From positions 1 through 28,789 of the forward strand of contig DFHU01000068.1 of the NCBI GenBank assembly GCA_002373045.1: 28,789 nucleotides of DNA. The letters are read 5' to 3'. Position numbers and translations under genes: made by a program. The stretch is from Pseudoselenomonas ruminantium. Lineage in GTDB: Bacteria > Bacillota > Negativicutes > Selenomonadales > Selenomonadaceae. Shown here piece by piece: positions 7,541 to 15,475 of the stretch (the first letter of the stretch is position 1; the number at the start of each line of letters is the position of its first letter). Below the pieces are notes generated by a model. The model was not told where the DNA came from, did no database searches, and was given only the letters and a program-made list of their open reading frames with translations.

Positions 7541-7542
7541 AT
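7514..7542 (+). promoter_or_regulatory. Main promoter of the exopolysaccharide operon
   Basis: TTTACA (7514-7519), a 17-base spacer and a perfect TATAAT (7537-7542). It lies about 58 bases before the TTG start at 7600 and within the inverted repeat. Confidence 0.65.
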
Positions 7543-7599
7543 ATATTACTTATAGGAATATTGGATATATTTTATCTGCTGGGGAAAGGATTGTAAAAA

Positions 7600-9321
7600 T
7601 TGTTGAATGGTTTTAACGGGAAAAAACGTTCCCCCCTGGAAGCATCGGTCAAAAAATGCTTGCTGGGGGCTGTTTTTTTGGGGATTGGCTTATCTGCATC
7701 TACGGTTCAGGCAGCTGCAAGTGATACATGGATATACGATTCCATTACGCTGCTGGCTAAGGAAGGATATATGGATATGCCGGAAAAGCCGCTGTCTGCA
7801 TATTCCAAAAAAGAACTTGGACAGATGGTCGCACAGGCATTATTGGAGTTTGAAAAGAATCGTACAGGCTCACTGGCTGATGAATATGGTCGTATATCAC
7901 GTTTATTGGTAGTTGATGAAGTACAGCTGAAACTGGCCGAAGAACAGGAACGGGCAGCTGAATCACGGATTAAAAGTGCACGCAGCAAGGCGGCAAAAGA
8001 TACCGAAATGTATGTGCGTCGCTCTATGCAGGGAAAAAATCGCCTGGAAGTCATGCAGCCGTTAAAAGAAAAAAGCAATGCTTCGCTGAACAGACTGGAG
8101 CAGGCATCCAGGGATTATGCCCAGGCGAAAAGCCGGGTCGAGCAGCGATCCAGGATGTTGGATTATGTCCGCAAAAGGAAGCAGGATTTACTGGCTGGTC
8201 TGAATGGTTCTGAAAATGGTTCAGCTGTTTCAGCAGGTAATGCCGGAATTTACGGAAATAGCGTCTCAGCCGGCGGGGCGACTTCTGTGGTACCCGCTTC
8301 GGTATTGGATACGGTTGGCCGCCTCAGGGCGGAGTTCCTGCCCGAGCTGGATGAGAATGGCAGTCTGGACAGTATGAATGCCCGTCAGCAATTGGAATCC
8401 AATATGCCTGTGGAAGATGTACCGGATCAGCGATTGAAGGTAGATGCGGAAGTGCGTTATGATGTGCGCTATTCCAGTGGTGCGGATAGTGGAGAGAACA
8501 GACAACGTGCTCGTGCCCGCTTGTACCCGGATTACAACATCGACAACAACTGGCATGCTATTGGTATGTTGGAGTGGGAAAAAGCATTTACCGGCAGCGG
8601 AGATGATAAAGATGGCAAGTTGAAGCTGGATCGTTATTATCTGAGTGGCAATGTTGGTATCGCACACATGGACTTGGGCGCTTTTGGCAGCACGATGGCA
8701 GAAGGCAATATCTATGACAGCAAATTTATGGGAGTGCGCGTCCAAGCTGGTGAGCCGGTTAAGTACACATTAGAATATGGCAAAGCGGCTAAGGATAAAA
8801 TTGAGCAATCATATGACTTTACGATTTCCTATCAGGGTGCTGTTTATCGTGTAGAAGGAGGTTTTTATCACTTCAAGAGGAGGGATGAAAATAGCCAGGA
8901 TATTTATATGGCTAATTATCATCATAACATAGGTCTGTTGGATGCAGGAGCTATGCTTTTGTATGGCAGGAATAAGGGGGACAGCGGTAAGACTGGTTAT
9001 GTCTTTACATTAGGATATACGCCGCAAAACAGTTGGCAGCCATATACGTTTAGCAGCTGGCTAAAATATTATTATCAGCCATCCTCTACATATGTCAGCC
9101 ACACCATGAATGCCATGGTTGATAATATGCGTTACGATAAGAATGATTCATTTAACAGGAATGGTGGATTTAAGGGTTGGGGAATTGGTATAAATTATAA
9201 TCTGCCTGCAGCTTGGACATTAGGTTTGGAATTTTATCGCTTACAAGATCTTGAATGGGGGAGACGCAGCAATACCATTTGGTTTGCTGTGACGAAGTCT
9301 TTCCAAAATTATCATGAATAA
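7600..9321 (+). CDS. Outer-membrane protein: SLH-like segment, coiled coil and beta-barrel porin
   Basis: 573 residues. A signal peptide (hydrophobic 20-38, cleavage near VQAAA) is followed by a short segment at 43-84 (DTWIYDSITLLAKEGY to KKELGQMVAQAL) resembling an SLH unit. A strongly charged alpha-helical coiled coil spans about 91-200, and a Ser/Gly-rich linker 201-235. From about 279 to the end come amphipathic strands rich in aromatic residues, typical of a porin barrel (DAEVRYDVRYSS to IWFAVTKSFQNYHE). This matches the cell-wall-tethered porins of Negativicutes. As first gene of the operon it is the natural exit channel for the polymer, the role of AlgE or PgaA; that role is inference. 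The start is TTG 7600, 9 bases after GGGGAAAGGA. Confidence 0.7.
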   Translation: MLNGFNGKKRSPLEASVKKCLLGAVFLGIGLSASTVQAAASDTWIYDSITLLAKEGYMDMPEKPLSAYSKKELGQMVAQALLEFEKNRTGSLADEYGRISRLLVVDEVQLKLAEEQERAAESRIKSARSKAAKDTEMYVRRSMQGKNRLEVMQPLKEKSNASLNRLEQASRDYAQAKSRVEQRSRMLDYVRKRKQDLLAGLNGSENGSAVSAGNAGIYGNSVSAGGATSVVPASVLDTVGRLRAEFLPELDENGSLDSMNARQQLESNMPVEDVPDQRLKVDAEVRYDVRYSSGADSGENRQRARARLYPDYNIDNNWHAIGMLEWEKAFTGSGDDKDGKLKLDRYYLSGNVGIAHMDLGAFGSTMAEGNIYDSKFMGVRVQAGEPVKYTLEYGKAAKDKIEQSYDFTISYQGAVYRVEGGFYHFKRRDENSQDIYMANYHHNIGLLDAGAMLLYGRNKGDSGKTGYVFTLGYTPQNSWQPYTFSSWLKYYYQPSSTYVSHTMNAMVDNMRYDKNDSFNRNGGFKGWGIGINYNLPAAWTLGLEFYRLQDLEWGRRSNTIWFAVTKSFQNYHE

Positions 9322-9377
9322 TTTTGCTGCTAAAAATGGGGAAACAACAGTTTGGGAAAGGATGATATTAGCATATT

Positions 9378-10694
9378 ATGGGGGTATTTTGCGAGTTAAG
9401 CAATAAAAAAACAAAATTGGCCGTAGTTGGCTTAGGGTATGTGGGCTTGCCTTTAGCGGCAGCTTTTGCAGAAAAGTTTTCGGTTATTGGTTTTGACCTT
9501 AATACGGAAAAAATTGCTGCCTATAAACAAGGACGTGATATTACCGCAGAACTGGGAGACGAGGCGTTACAGGCAGCCAGTATCGATTTTACTGCTGACC
9601 CAAGGCGATTAGCCGAGGCTTCTTTTATGGTAATCGCGGTGCCGACACCGATAAATGGTGACAAGACACCCAACCTTGAACCTGTTAAGGGGGCTACGAA
9701 AATCGTAGCAAAGTATATAAAAAAGGAAACGATTGTGGTATATGAATCCACAGTTTATCCTGGTGTTACAGAAAATATCTGTCGACCGCTGCTGGAAAAA
9801 GTTTCCGGTTTAAAAAGCGGATGCGATTTTAAAATCGGTTATTCGCCGGAACGGATTAATCCGGGAGATAAAAAGCATCGTCTTAAGAGCATTACTAAGA
9901 TTGTTTCCGGTGAGGATGCCGAAACACTTAAGGAAATTGCAGCTGTATATGGGGCGATAATTGATACGATATATGAGGTTTCTTCCATTAAGGTGGCCGA
10001 GGCTGCTAAATTGGTAGAAAATACGCAGCGGGATATCAATATTGCTTTTATGAATGAATTGGCGATAGTCTTTCATCAGATGGGGATTGATACAGCGGAA
10101 GTGATTGCGGCTATGGACACCAAGTGGAACGCCTTAAAATTTCGTCCCGGACTGGTGGGCGGGCATTGTATAGGTGTAGATCCCTATTATTTCATCTACC
10201 AAGCTGAAAATCTTGATCAATACTCCCAGCTGATTTCTGCCGGACGGCGTATAAATAATGATATGAGTAAATTTGTAGCTAATGAAATCGTGAAGGTTAT
10301 GTTAAAGGCAGGTTTAGATGCGGCTCATGCTAAAATTTACTTGTTGGGGATGACGTTTAAAGAGAATTGTCCGGATACCAGGAATTCCCGTTCCGTGGAT
10401 GTCTATCATCATTTACAGGAATATGGTCTGCAGGTATTTGCCACCGACCCGCTGGCCGATAAAGATGATTTTCGGCGGGAATATGGGATTGATTTGATTC
10501 CGGAAGAATCGATAAACAATGCGGACTGTCTTGTGCTTTTAGTGGCACATGGTTGTTATGCAAAAAAATCGTTGGCGGAATTGCGTCATTTTTATCGAAC
10601 CGATAATAAAAATCCGTTGGTGCTCATTGATATTAAAAGCATATATGGGCGTAAAGCTGCTGAACAGGCGGGATATATATATTGGAGCTTATAA
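9378..10694 (+). CDS. Nucleotide-sugar 6-dehydrogenase, WbpA/TviB (UDP-HexNAc) type
   Basis: NAD-dependent four-electron oxidation of a UDP-sugar to the uronic acid. The Rossmann motif GLGYVG is at 18-23, and the catalytic Cys264 sits in LVGGHCIGVDPYYFIYQAE. YESTVYPGVTE and GYSPERINPGDKKH are diagnostic of the TviB/WbpA branch, which oxidises UDP-GlcNAc or UDP-GalNAc, rather than of HasB/Ugd UDP-glucose dehydrogenases. It probably supplies an N-acetylhexosaminuronate precursor to the synthase two genes downstream, but the exact sugar cannot be read from sequence. Length (438) is typical. The best SD (AAAGGA, 9356-9361) is 16 bases from ATG 9378, so the start is less certain than for neighbours. 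Confidence 0.85.
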   Translation: MGVFCELSNKKTKLAVVGLGYVGLPLAAAFAEKFSVIGFDLNTEKIAAYKQGRDITAELGDEALQAASIDFTADPRRLAEASFMVIAVPTPINGDKTPNLEPVKGATKIVAKYIKKETIVVYESTVYPGVTENICRPLLEKVSGLKSGCDFKIGYSPERINPGDKKHRLKSITKIVSGEDAETLKEIAAVYGAIIDTIYEVSSIKVAEAAKLVENTQRDINIAFMNELAIVFHQMGIDTAEVIAAMDTKWNALKFRPGLVGGHCIGVDPYYFIYQAENLDQYSQLISAGRRINNDMSKFVANEIVKVMLKAGLDAAHAKIYLLGMTFKENCPDTRNSRSVDVYHHLQEYGLQVFATDPLADKDDFRREYGIDLIPEESINNADCLVLLVAHGCYAKKSLAELRHFYRTDNKNPLVLIDIKSIYGRKAAEQAGYIYWSL

Positions 10695-10714
10695 ATGGGA
10701 GGGGTATATTCAGC

Positions 10715-11668
10715 GTGAATTTTAAGAAACTTGGACTCATTGTAGCGCTCTGTTTGGCAATGATAGTAGGGACGCTTATTGCAATTCGGGATCATGTCAT
10801 CGAAAAAACAGAATTCATTCCCGATATAACGGATTTGACGCATAATTATCTGGCAGAGGATGAAATTCGTGAAGCCACGGAAAAAAGGCAGGCGGCGGAT
10901 ATAAAACCTGCTGAGGTGATTACAACTCTGCAGGATGGAACACCGCATGTGGCGCTGGTATTTGATGGTATGCCGGACAGGCCTTTGGCAGCGCGGCTGT
11001 TGGATGTCTTGGCAAAACATAAAGCGGATGCCGTTTTCTTCGTTGAGGGAGAGAATGTGGCTGATGAACCGGAAACCATGAAGCTGATTCGCAATGCAGG
11101 ACAGGAAGTGGGTAATTACACTTATGTTGGCTTGGCTGCCATGGAAAAACGCCCTGTTGAGGAACAACTCCGGGAGTTATGCCGTACGCAAAAGGCGGTT
11201 ACCATGCATGATCCGCTGAAGCCGACATTATTCAGAGCCCCGCGGACTATTTACAGTGACGATTTGTTAAAAAGTGTTCGTGCGGCAGGTTTGGAATATG
11301 CGGTTAAGGAAAACGTGCGTTTTCAGCCCGGAAATATTCATAATCAGATGGAAGCAGACAGCTATGCCGCGTCCATCGTAAATGGCAGTATTATTGCCAT
11401 ACCGGTGAATCATCCGGTAGAACAAAAGGCAGATGATCGTGTTGTTCGGGAAGAAAAACCGGCTGTGGATATGAAGCCAACGATAAGGGATGATAACTCA
11501 GCGGCAGTTCCGCCAGCTGCTGACCTGGCCACGGAACTGGATTTGCTGCTCACAGCATTGGAGGCAAAAGGCGTGCAGGCAGTATTTGTGAATCAGTTCC
11601 GCAAAATACATTATATTCCAGCAAACCTGCCGTTATTCAATAAGGATGAGCAAGGAGGCGCTAAATGA
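10715..11668 (+). CDS. Membrane-anchored degenerate NodB (polysaccharide deacetylase-like) protein
   Basis: 317 residues: a membrane anchor at about 5-24, then a NodB-type fold at about 77-235. Family landmarks are recognisable but metal ligands are lost. The TFDD motif is LVFDGM (81-86, second Asp gone), the HSxxH motif is GNYTYVG (133-139, no His), and FRAPR (173-177) matches the RxPx motif. It is therefore probably not a metal-dependent deacetylase; a structural or polymer-binding role is inferred. A low-complexity Ala/Pro/charged stretch at about 235-280 precedes a short C-terminal domain. I chose GTG 10715 because GGGAGGGG (10697-10704) lies 10 bases upstream; an in-frame TTG at 10682 overlaps the previous gene. 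Its stop overlaps the next start (ATGA). Confidence 0.65.
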   Translation: MNFKKLGLIVALCLAMIVGTLIAIRDHVIEKTEFIPDITDLTHNYLAEDEIREATEKRQAADIKPAEVITTLQDGTPHVALVFDGMPDRPLAARLLDVLAKHKADAVFFVEGENVADEPETMKLIRNAGQEVGNYTYVGLAAMEKRPVEEQLRELCRTQKAVTMHDPLKPTLFRAPRTIYSDDLLKSVRAAGLEYAVKENVRFQPGNIHNQMEADSYAASIVNGSIIAIPVNHPVEQKADDRVVREEKPAVDMKPTIRDDNSAAVPPAADLATELDLLLTALEAKGVQAVFVNQFRKIHYIPANLPLFNKDEQGGAK

Positions 11669-13566
11669 TAACCGTAAAGGACAATCCCGTGAAAAATATG
11701 AATACCGATGCAGAGCCACAGGATGTTCTTCTGGAGGAAAAGCCTGATCGCCGTTTGCTGTCCTATGTTCCGGATGAGGATGGTTTGCGAAATAATCATG
11801 ATCGTCGTGGAGCTTTTAGAGAAGATGAACATGGAATCATTGATTATAAGCTGTATCAGCAGGAGGATAAACGAGGACAGCGCTATCTGGTCGACTACGA
11901 AGTCACTGTGGAATTGCCTCATCAGATAGGGAAAAGAGAACTAGTGGGGAAAGCGGTGGATATCAGCACGACAGGTATGCTTTTGAAATTGTCCCATGAG
12001 GAAACGGAAAACATTCATAAGGCTGACCAGGTCAAGCTGAATTTTGTCATTACGCCGGGCTCTATGCCTGAAGGCTATGAAATGAAAATCAAAAAGTTAA
12101 GGGCACGTTGTATACGTTTGGTAAAAAAAGAAGACGGGACGATGCTTTGCGGCCTGGAATTTATTGATACCTTGGCGCAGTATGCTGCACATAAACGGCA
12201 AAATTATCTGTTGGGAGCATCTGCTTTTTGTCTGGGCATTATCACTTTGGTAATCATTATGATGCGGGCGGAATCCGTAGTATATTTTCGCTTTAATCGC
12301 TGGTTGTATTTGTACAGTATTATTGCGGCAACTTTTCTCTTATCCCGCTATTTTTTTGCTGTGTTTTACAGGCCGGTACCGATTGATTCGAAGTACACGC
12401 CCGGGGTTACGGTGATTATTCCTTGCTTCAATGAAGAAAATTGGATTAAGAGGACGATTCACAGCTGTATTAATCAGGATTATCCGGCGGATAATTTGGA
12501 AGTTATTGTTGTAGATGACCACTCCAATGATCATTCGGTGGAGCGCATAAAAGAAGCTATTGCTGAAATCAAAGCGGCAGATACGGAAAAGGGCAGTTAT
12601 CATACGGATACGCGTATCCGCTATATTGTTCAGCCCGTTAACAAAGGAAAACGGGAAGCGATGGCTTTAGGGGCTGTGGAAGCAAAGCATGAACTTTTGG
12701 TGTTTGTGGATTCGGACAGTTTTCTTGATCCGTTTGCGGTACGCAATATCGTTCAGCCGTTCAAGGATAAGGAAATGGGTGGCGTTTCCGGCCGTACGGA
12801 TGTAGCCAATACCTATACTAATGCGCTTACCCGCATGCAGTCTGTGCGTTATTATATTGCTTTTAGGATTATGAAAGCGGCAGAAAGCTATTTTGATGCG
12901 GTTACCTGTTTGTCCGGCCCACTTTCCTGTTATCGTCGGGATTTGGTACTGAAGTATGCGGATGCTTGGCTCAACCAAAAATTTTTGGGACAAAGAGCCA
13001 CTTTTGGTGATGACCGCAGTATGACCAATTTCATTTTGCGCCATAATCGTACCGCTTATCAGGATTCGGCGGTTTGCGCTACGATTGTACCGAATAGCTA
13101 TACGGTTTTTTTGAAACAGCAGATGCGTTGGAAACGTTCCTGGTTGCGGGAATCCTTGATTGCAGCCAGATATATTTGGAAGAAAGAACCCTTTATGTCC
13201 TTGAGTTTTTATATGGGACTTATGGTACCGATTGCTGCTCCGATTATCGTATTGTATAACCTTATTTATGTACCGGTTATGCATCGGGTTTTCCCGGTTA
13301 CGTTTGTAGTAGGTATGATTCTTATGGCCTTGTTGATGAGTATGGCACAGCTTTTCCTGCGCCGCAGCAGCACCTGGATTTTTGGCATGTGGTTTTGTTT
13401 GTACTATGAAGCTGTACTTTTGTGGCAGATGCCGGTGGCCTGGTTCACTTTTTGGAAATCTACCTGGGGGACACGTCTGACTCCGGCAGATTTGGCCGAG
13501 ATGGAAAAAGAACGGCTCAAAAAGGAACGGAAGGAGGAAAAGAAAAAGCATGCATCCAAAAGATAA
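11665..13566 (+). CDS. PilZ domain fused to a processive GT2 synthase (hyaluronan synthase/NodC/PgaC-like)
   Basis: 633 residues. A charged N-terminus is followed by a PilZ-like domain at about 66-170, with KRGQR at 69-73 in place of RxxxR and DISTTG (99-104) matching DxSxxG. Two membrane helices follow (about 182-200, 213-235). The GT2 catalytic domain (247-490) has VIIPCFNEEN, VDD 283-285, DSD 349-351 (DxD), GDDR 448-451 and QQMRW 485-489 (QxxRW). SGPLSCYRRD and FLGQRATFGDDR closely resemble streptococcal HasA. Three further helices (about 512-594) end in WGTR, and the tail is lysine-rich. It should polymerise a UDP-sugar and extrude the chain across the inner membrane, probably gated by c-di-GMP. 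The SD AAGGAGG is 6 bases upstream; it is coupled to the preceding gene by a 4-base overlap. Confidence 0.85.
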   Translation: MITVKDNPVKNMNTDAEPQDVLLEEKPDRRLLSYVPDEDGLRNNHDRRGAFREDEHGIIDYKLYQQEDKRGQRYLVDYEVTVELPHQIGKRELVGKAVDISTTGMLLKLSHEETENIHKADQVKLNFVITPGSMPEGYEMKIKKLRARCIRLVKKEDGTMLCGLEFIDTLAQYAAHKRQNYLLGASAFCLGIITLVIIMMRAESVVYFRFNRWLYLYSIIAATFLLSRYFFAVFYRPVPIDSKYTPGVTVIIPCFNEENWIKRTIHSCINQDYPADNLEVIVVDDHSNDHSVERIKEAIAEIKAADTEKGSYHTDTRIRYIVQPVNKGKREAMALGAVEAKHELLVFVDSDSFLDPFAVRNIVQPFKDKEMGGVSGRTDVANTYTNALTRMQSVRYYIAFRIMKAAESYFDAVTCLSGPLSCYRRDLVLKYADAWLNQKFLGQRATFGDDRSMTNFILRHNRTAYQDSAVCATIVPNSYTVFLKQQMRWKRSWLRESLIAARYIWKKEPFMSLSFYMGLMVPIAAPIIVLYNLIYVPVMHRVFPVTFVVGMILMALLMSMAQLFLRRSSTWIFGMWFCLYYEAVLLWQMPVAWFTFWKSTWGTRLTPADLAEMEKERLKKERKEEKKKHASKR

Positions 13567-15457
13567 TATAGATGAACGGGTTCTTGCGCTACAGGACAGC
13601 GGCTTCACGCAACGCAAAAATCGCAGGAAAAAATTGCGGGTTGTTGTGGAACTGGTGGTTTTGGCTATTATAGCCTTTGGTATATGCACGCTTTTTTTCA
13701 ACTTGAGAACCTATCAGCCTTATGATCATGCAGCTGTTGCTGCCGGAGATAAGGATACTGGATTTGTCGCACTGTCTTATTTCGGTGTGGATCATATTGG
13801 TGATACCTCCACGCTGATTGGACAAAAACAATTGTATAAGCATTTGCAGGAGTTAAAGCGACAGGGATTTGTAACCATTACCCAGCAGGATATAAAAGAT
13901 TATTATCAGCTGAATAAACCCTTGCCACCGAAATCATTGTATCTTATGTTTGAAGATGGACGACGGGATACGGCTATCTTTGCTCAGCCGGTTCTTGAGG
14001 ATTTGAACTTCAAGGCAACGATGATGAGTTACGGAGAAAATATTGAGTCTCTGGATTTGAAATTTTTGAAACCATCAGAGTTAGAGGAACTGGAGAAGTC
14101 CTCGTTTTGGGAACAGGGAACCAATGGTTATCGTTTGGAATATATCAATGTTTTTGACCGCTATAATAATTATATTGGTGAGATTGATCCTTTGCGTTAT
14201 GCTATGATTTCGCCCTATTTGGAGCGGCACTATAATCATTATCTTATGGATTATATTCGCGATAAGGATGGCGTGCCCAAGGAGAGTTACGATCATATGC
14301 AGCGCCGTATAAGCTATGATTACAAACGCTTGCGGGATATTTATACGGAGCATTTTGGTAAAGTGCCTGGTGCTTATGTTCATATGCATGCGAACACCGG
14401 TAAATTCGCGAACAATAATGCGGTTAGTGCCGTAAATGAAAAGTGGATACGTGAGTTATTTACAATGGCTTTTAATCGGGAAGGCTATTGCTTCAATCAG
14501 CGAAACAGCAGCATGTATGACCTTACCCGTATGCAGCCTCAGCCGTATTGGCCTGTTAATCACCTGCTTATGCGGATAAAATACGACATCAATACGCCTA
14601 TTGAGTTTGTGACCGGTGATCGTTCTCGTGCGGATAAGTGGAATTTGTTATCCGGGGCGGCAGAACTGGAAAATGAAACGTATACATTGACCACCTTGCC
14701 GGAGGGCGAAGCGTTGTCCGAAGTGCGGGAAAGCAGCAATTTGCCGGATGTAAAAATATCGACCAATTTATTAGGCAATTCCTTTGGCGCACAGCAGATT
14801 TTTCTGCGCAGCGACAATGCCCGCCAAAATTATCTTTGTGTAGAATTGGTCAATAATGAATTGCTGGTAATCGAAAAGACAAATTACAGTAAAAAGGAAT
14901 TATATCGGGAAAAAATACCGGTTATCCTGGGGGAAAAAATACCTTCTGTTGAAGAAAATAAGCGCGAGGCAGAAACGCAGGAAAATATCGCGTTTGCCCG
15001 TTATGCGCCAACAGCTGAACAGGCAGAAGAATATTATGGCCGGGCAAAACAAAGAGAAGCTATGCCGGCAGCAACTGTTGAAGATGGGGCAGAGGCATAT
15101 GAACATGTGCAAAGCTTTCATCGGCGCAGCGTCCATAAGCTGGAGATTGATTTAAAGGGAAACCGCTTGTCCTTGAAACTGGATGATAAGAATATACCGC
15201 AGGATATTACCGTAGCGGAAAATGGGCAGGGTGGTGTTTTGCTGGGGGCTTCCTGGCAGGGCGAGGCCTGGAGCCAGCGAAATCTTGCTGATGATGTCTA
15301 TGATGCGGTTTTTGAAAAGTTTACCATTACGACCAATACAGGAAAAGATGAGGAAAAAGTATTGTTTACGACAGAACTTTCCGGCTGGGATAAGTTTGTA
15401 TTCCAGGCAAAGGAAACCTGGGAAAGTATTCTTTGCTGGTTCTTGCGCAATGGGTAA
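13550..15457 (+). CDS. NodB/PgaB-like deacetylase-related membrane protein with C-terminal beta-rich region
   Basis: 635 residues: a basic cytosolic N-terminus, one membrane helix (about 30-51), then a periplasmic region. Residues 72-165 follow the PgaB pattern (VALSYFGVDHIG, LYKHLQELKRQGFVTIT, SLYLMFEDGRRDTAIFAQPVL). The TFDD motif is FEDG, keeping one Asp. The HxxxH motif is not where expected; HYNH at 227-230 is the nearest histidine pair. About 350-620 is beta-rich, with strands such as NYLCVELVNNELLVIEK and HKLEIDLKGNRLSLKLDD, reminiscent of a LamG/concanavalin-like sandwich but not identified with confidence. It probably modifies or binds nascent polymer in the periplasm. ATG 13550 lies inside the end of the synthase gene, 12 bases after AAGGAGG. 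Confidence 0.65.
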   Translation: MHPKDNIDERVLALQDSGFTQRKNRRKKLRVVVELVVLAIIAFGICTLFFNLRTYQPYDHAAVAAGDKDTGFVALSYFGVDHIGDTSTLIGQKQLYKHLQELKRQGFVTITQQDIKDYYQLNKPLPPKSLYLMFEDGRRDTAIFAQPVLEDLNFKATMMSYGENIESLDLKFLKPSELEELEKSSFWEQGTNGYRLEYINVFDRYNNYIGEIDPLRYAMISPYLERHYNHYLMDYIRDKDGVPKESYDHMQRRISYDYKRLRDIYTEHFGKVPGAYVHMHANTGKFANNNAVSAVNEKWIRELFTMAFNREGYCFNQRNSSMYDLTRMQPQPYWPVNHLLMRIKYDINTPIEFVTGDRSRADKWNLLSGAAELENETYTLTTLPEGEALSEVRESSNLPDVKISTNLLGNSFGAQQIFLRSDNARQNYLCVELVNNELLVIEKTNYSKKELYREKIPVILGEKIPSVEENKREAETQENIAFARYAPTAEQAEEYYGRAKQREAMPAATVEDGAEAYEHVQSFHRRSVHKLEIDLKGNRLSLKLDDKNIPQDITVAENGQGGVLLGASWQGEAWSQRNLADDVYDAVFEKFTITTNTGKDEEKVLFTTELSGWDKFVFQAKETWESILCWFLRNG

Positions 15458-15475
15458 ATAAAGGGAGTGGTTGAG

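Larger units (their letters stand above)
7172..7599. other. AT-rich intergenic region between divergent amt and exopolysaccharide operons
   Basis: 428 bases with no credible gene. It holds two candidate plus-strand promoters (7326-7354 and 7514-7542), the 7508-7540 inverted repeat, and a smaller hairpin (TCGATTT, 7462-7468, with AAATCGA, 7477-7483). The small hairpin loop contains TTTACAT, the same word found in the arm of the larger repeat, which may point to a shared binding site. An SD (GGGGAAAGGA, 7581-7590) precedes the next gene. Confidence 0.6.

Noticed and set aside
9378..10694. UDP-glucose dehydrogenase (HasB/Ugd)
   Set aside because: The SPERINPGDK and GGHCIGVDPYY motifs belong to the UDP-HexNAc dehydrogenase branch.
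11665..13566. Cellulose synthase (BcsA)
   Set aside because: The PilZ domain is N-terminal and the core reads SGPLSxYRR/GDDR as in HasA and NodC; no bcsB, bcsC or bcsZ neighbours.
12667..13701. A 344-codon minus-strand open frame opposite the PilZ-GT2 synthase
   Set aside because: It lies antisense to a gene with clear GT2 motifs; its translation is low-complexity, His/Arg-rich and matches no family.
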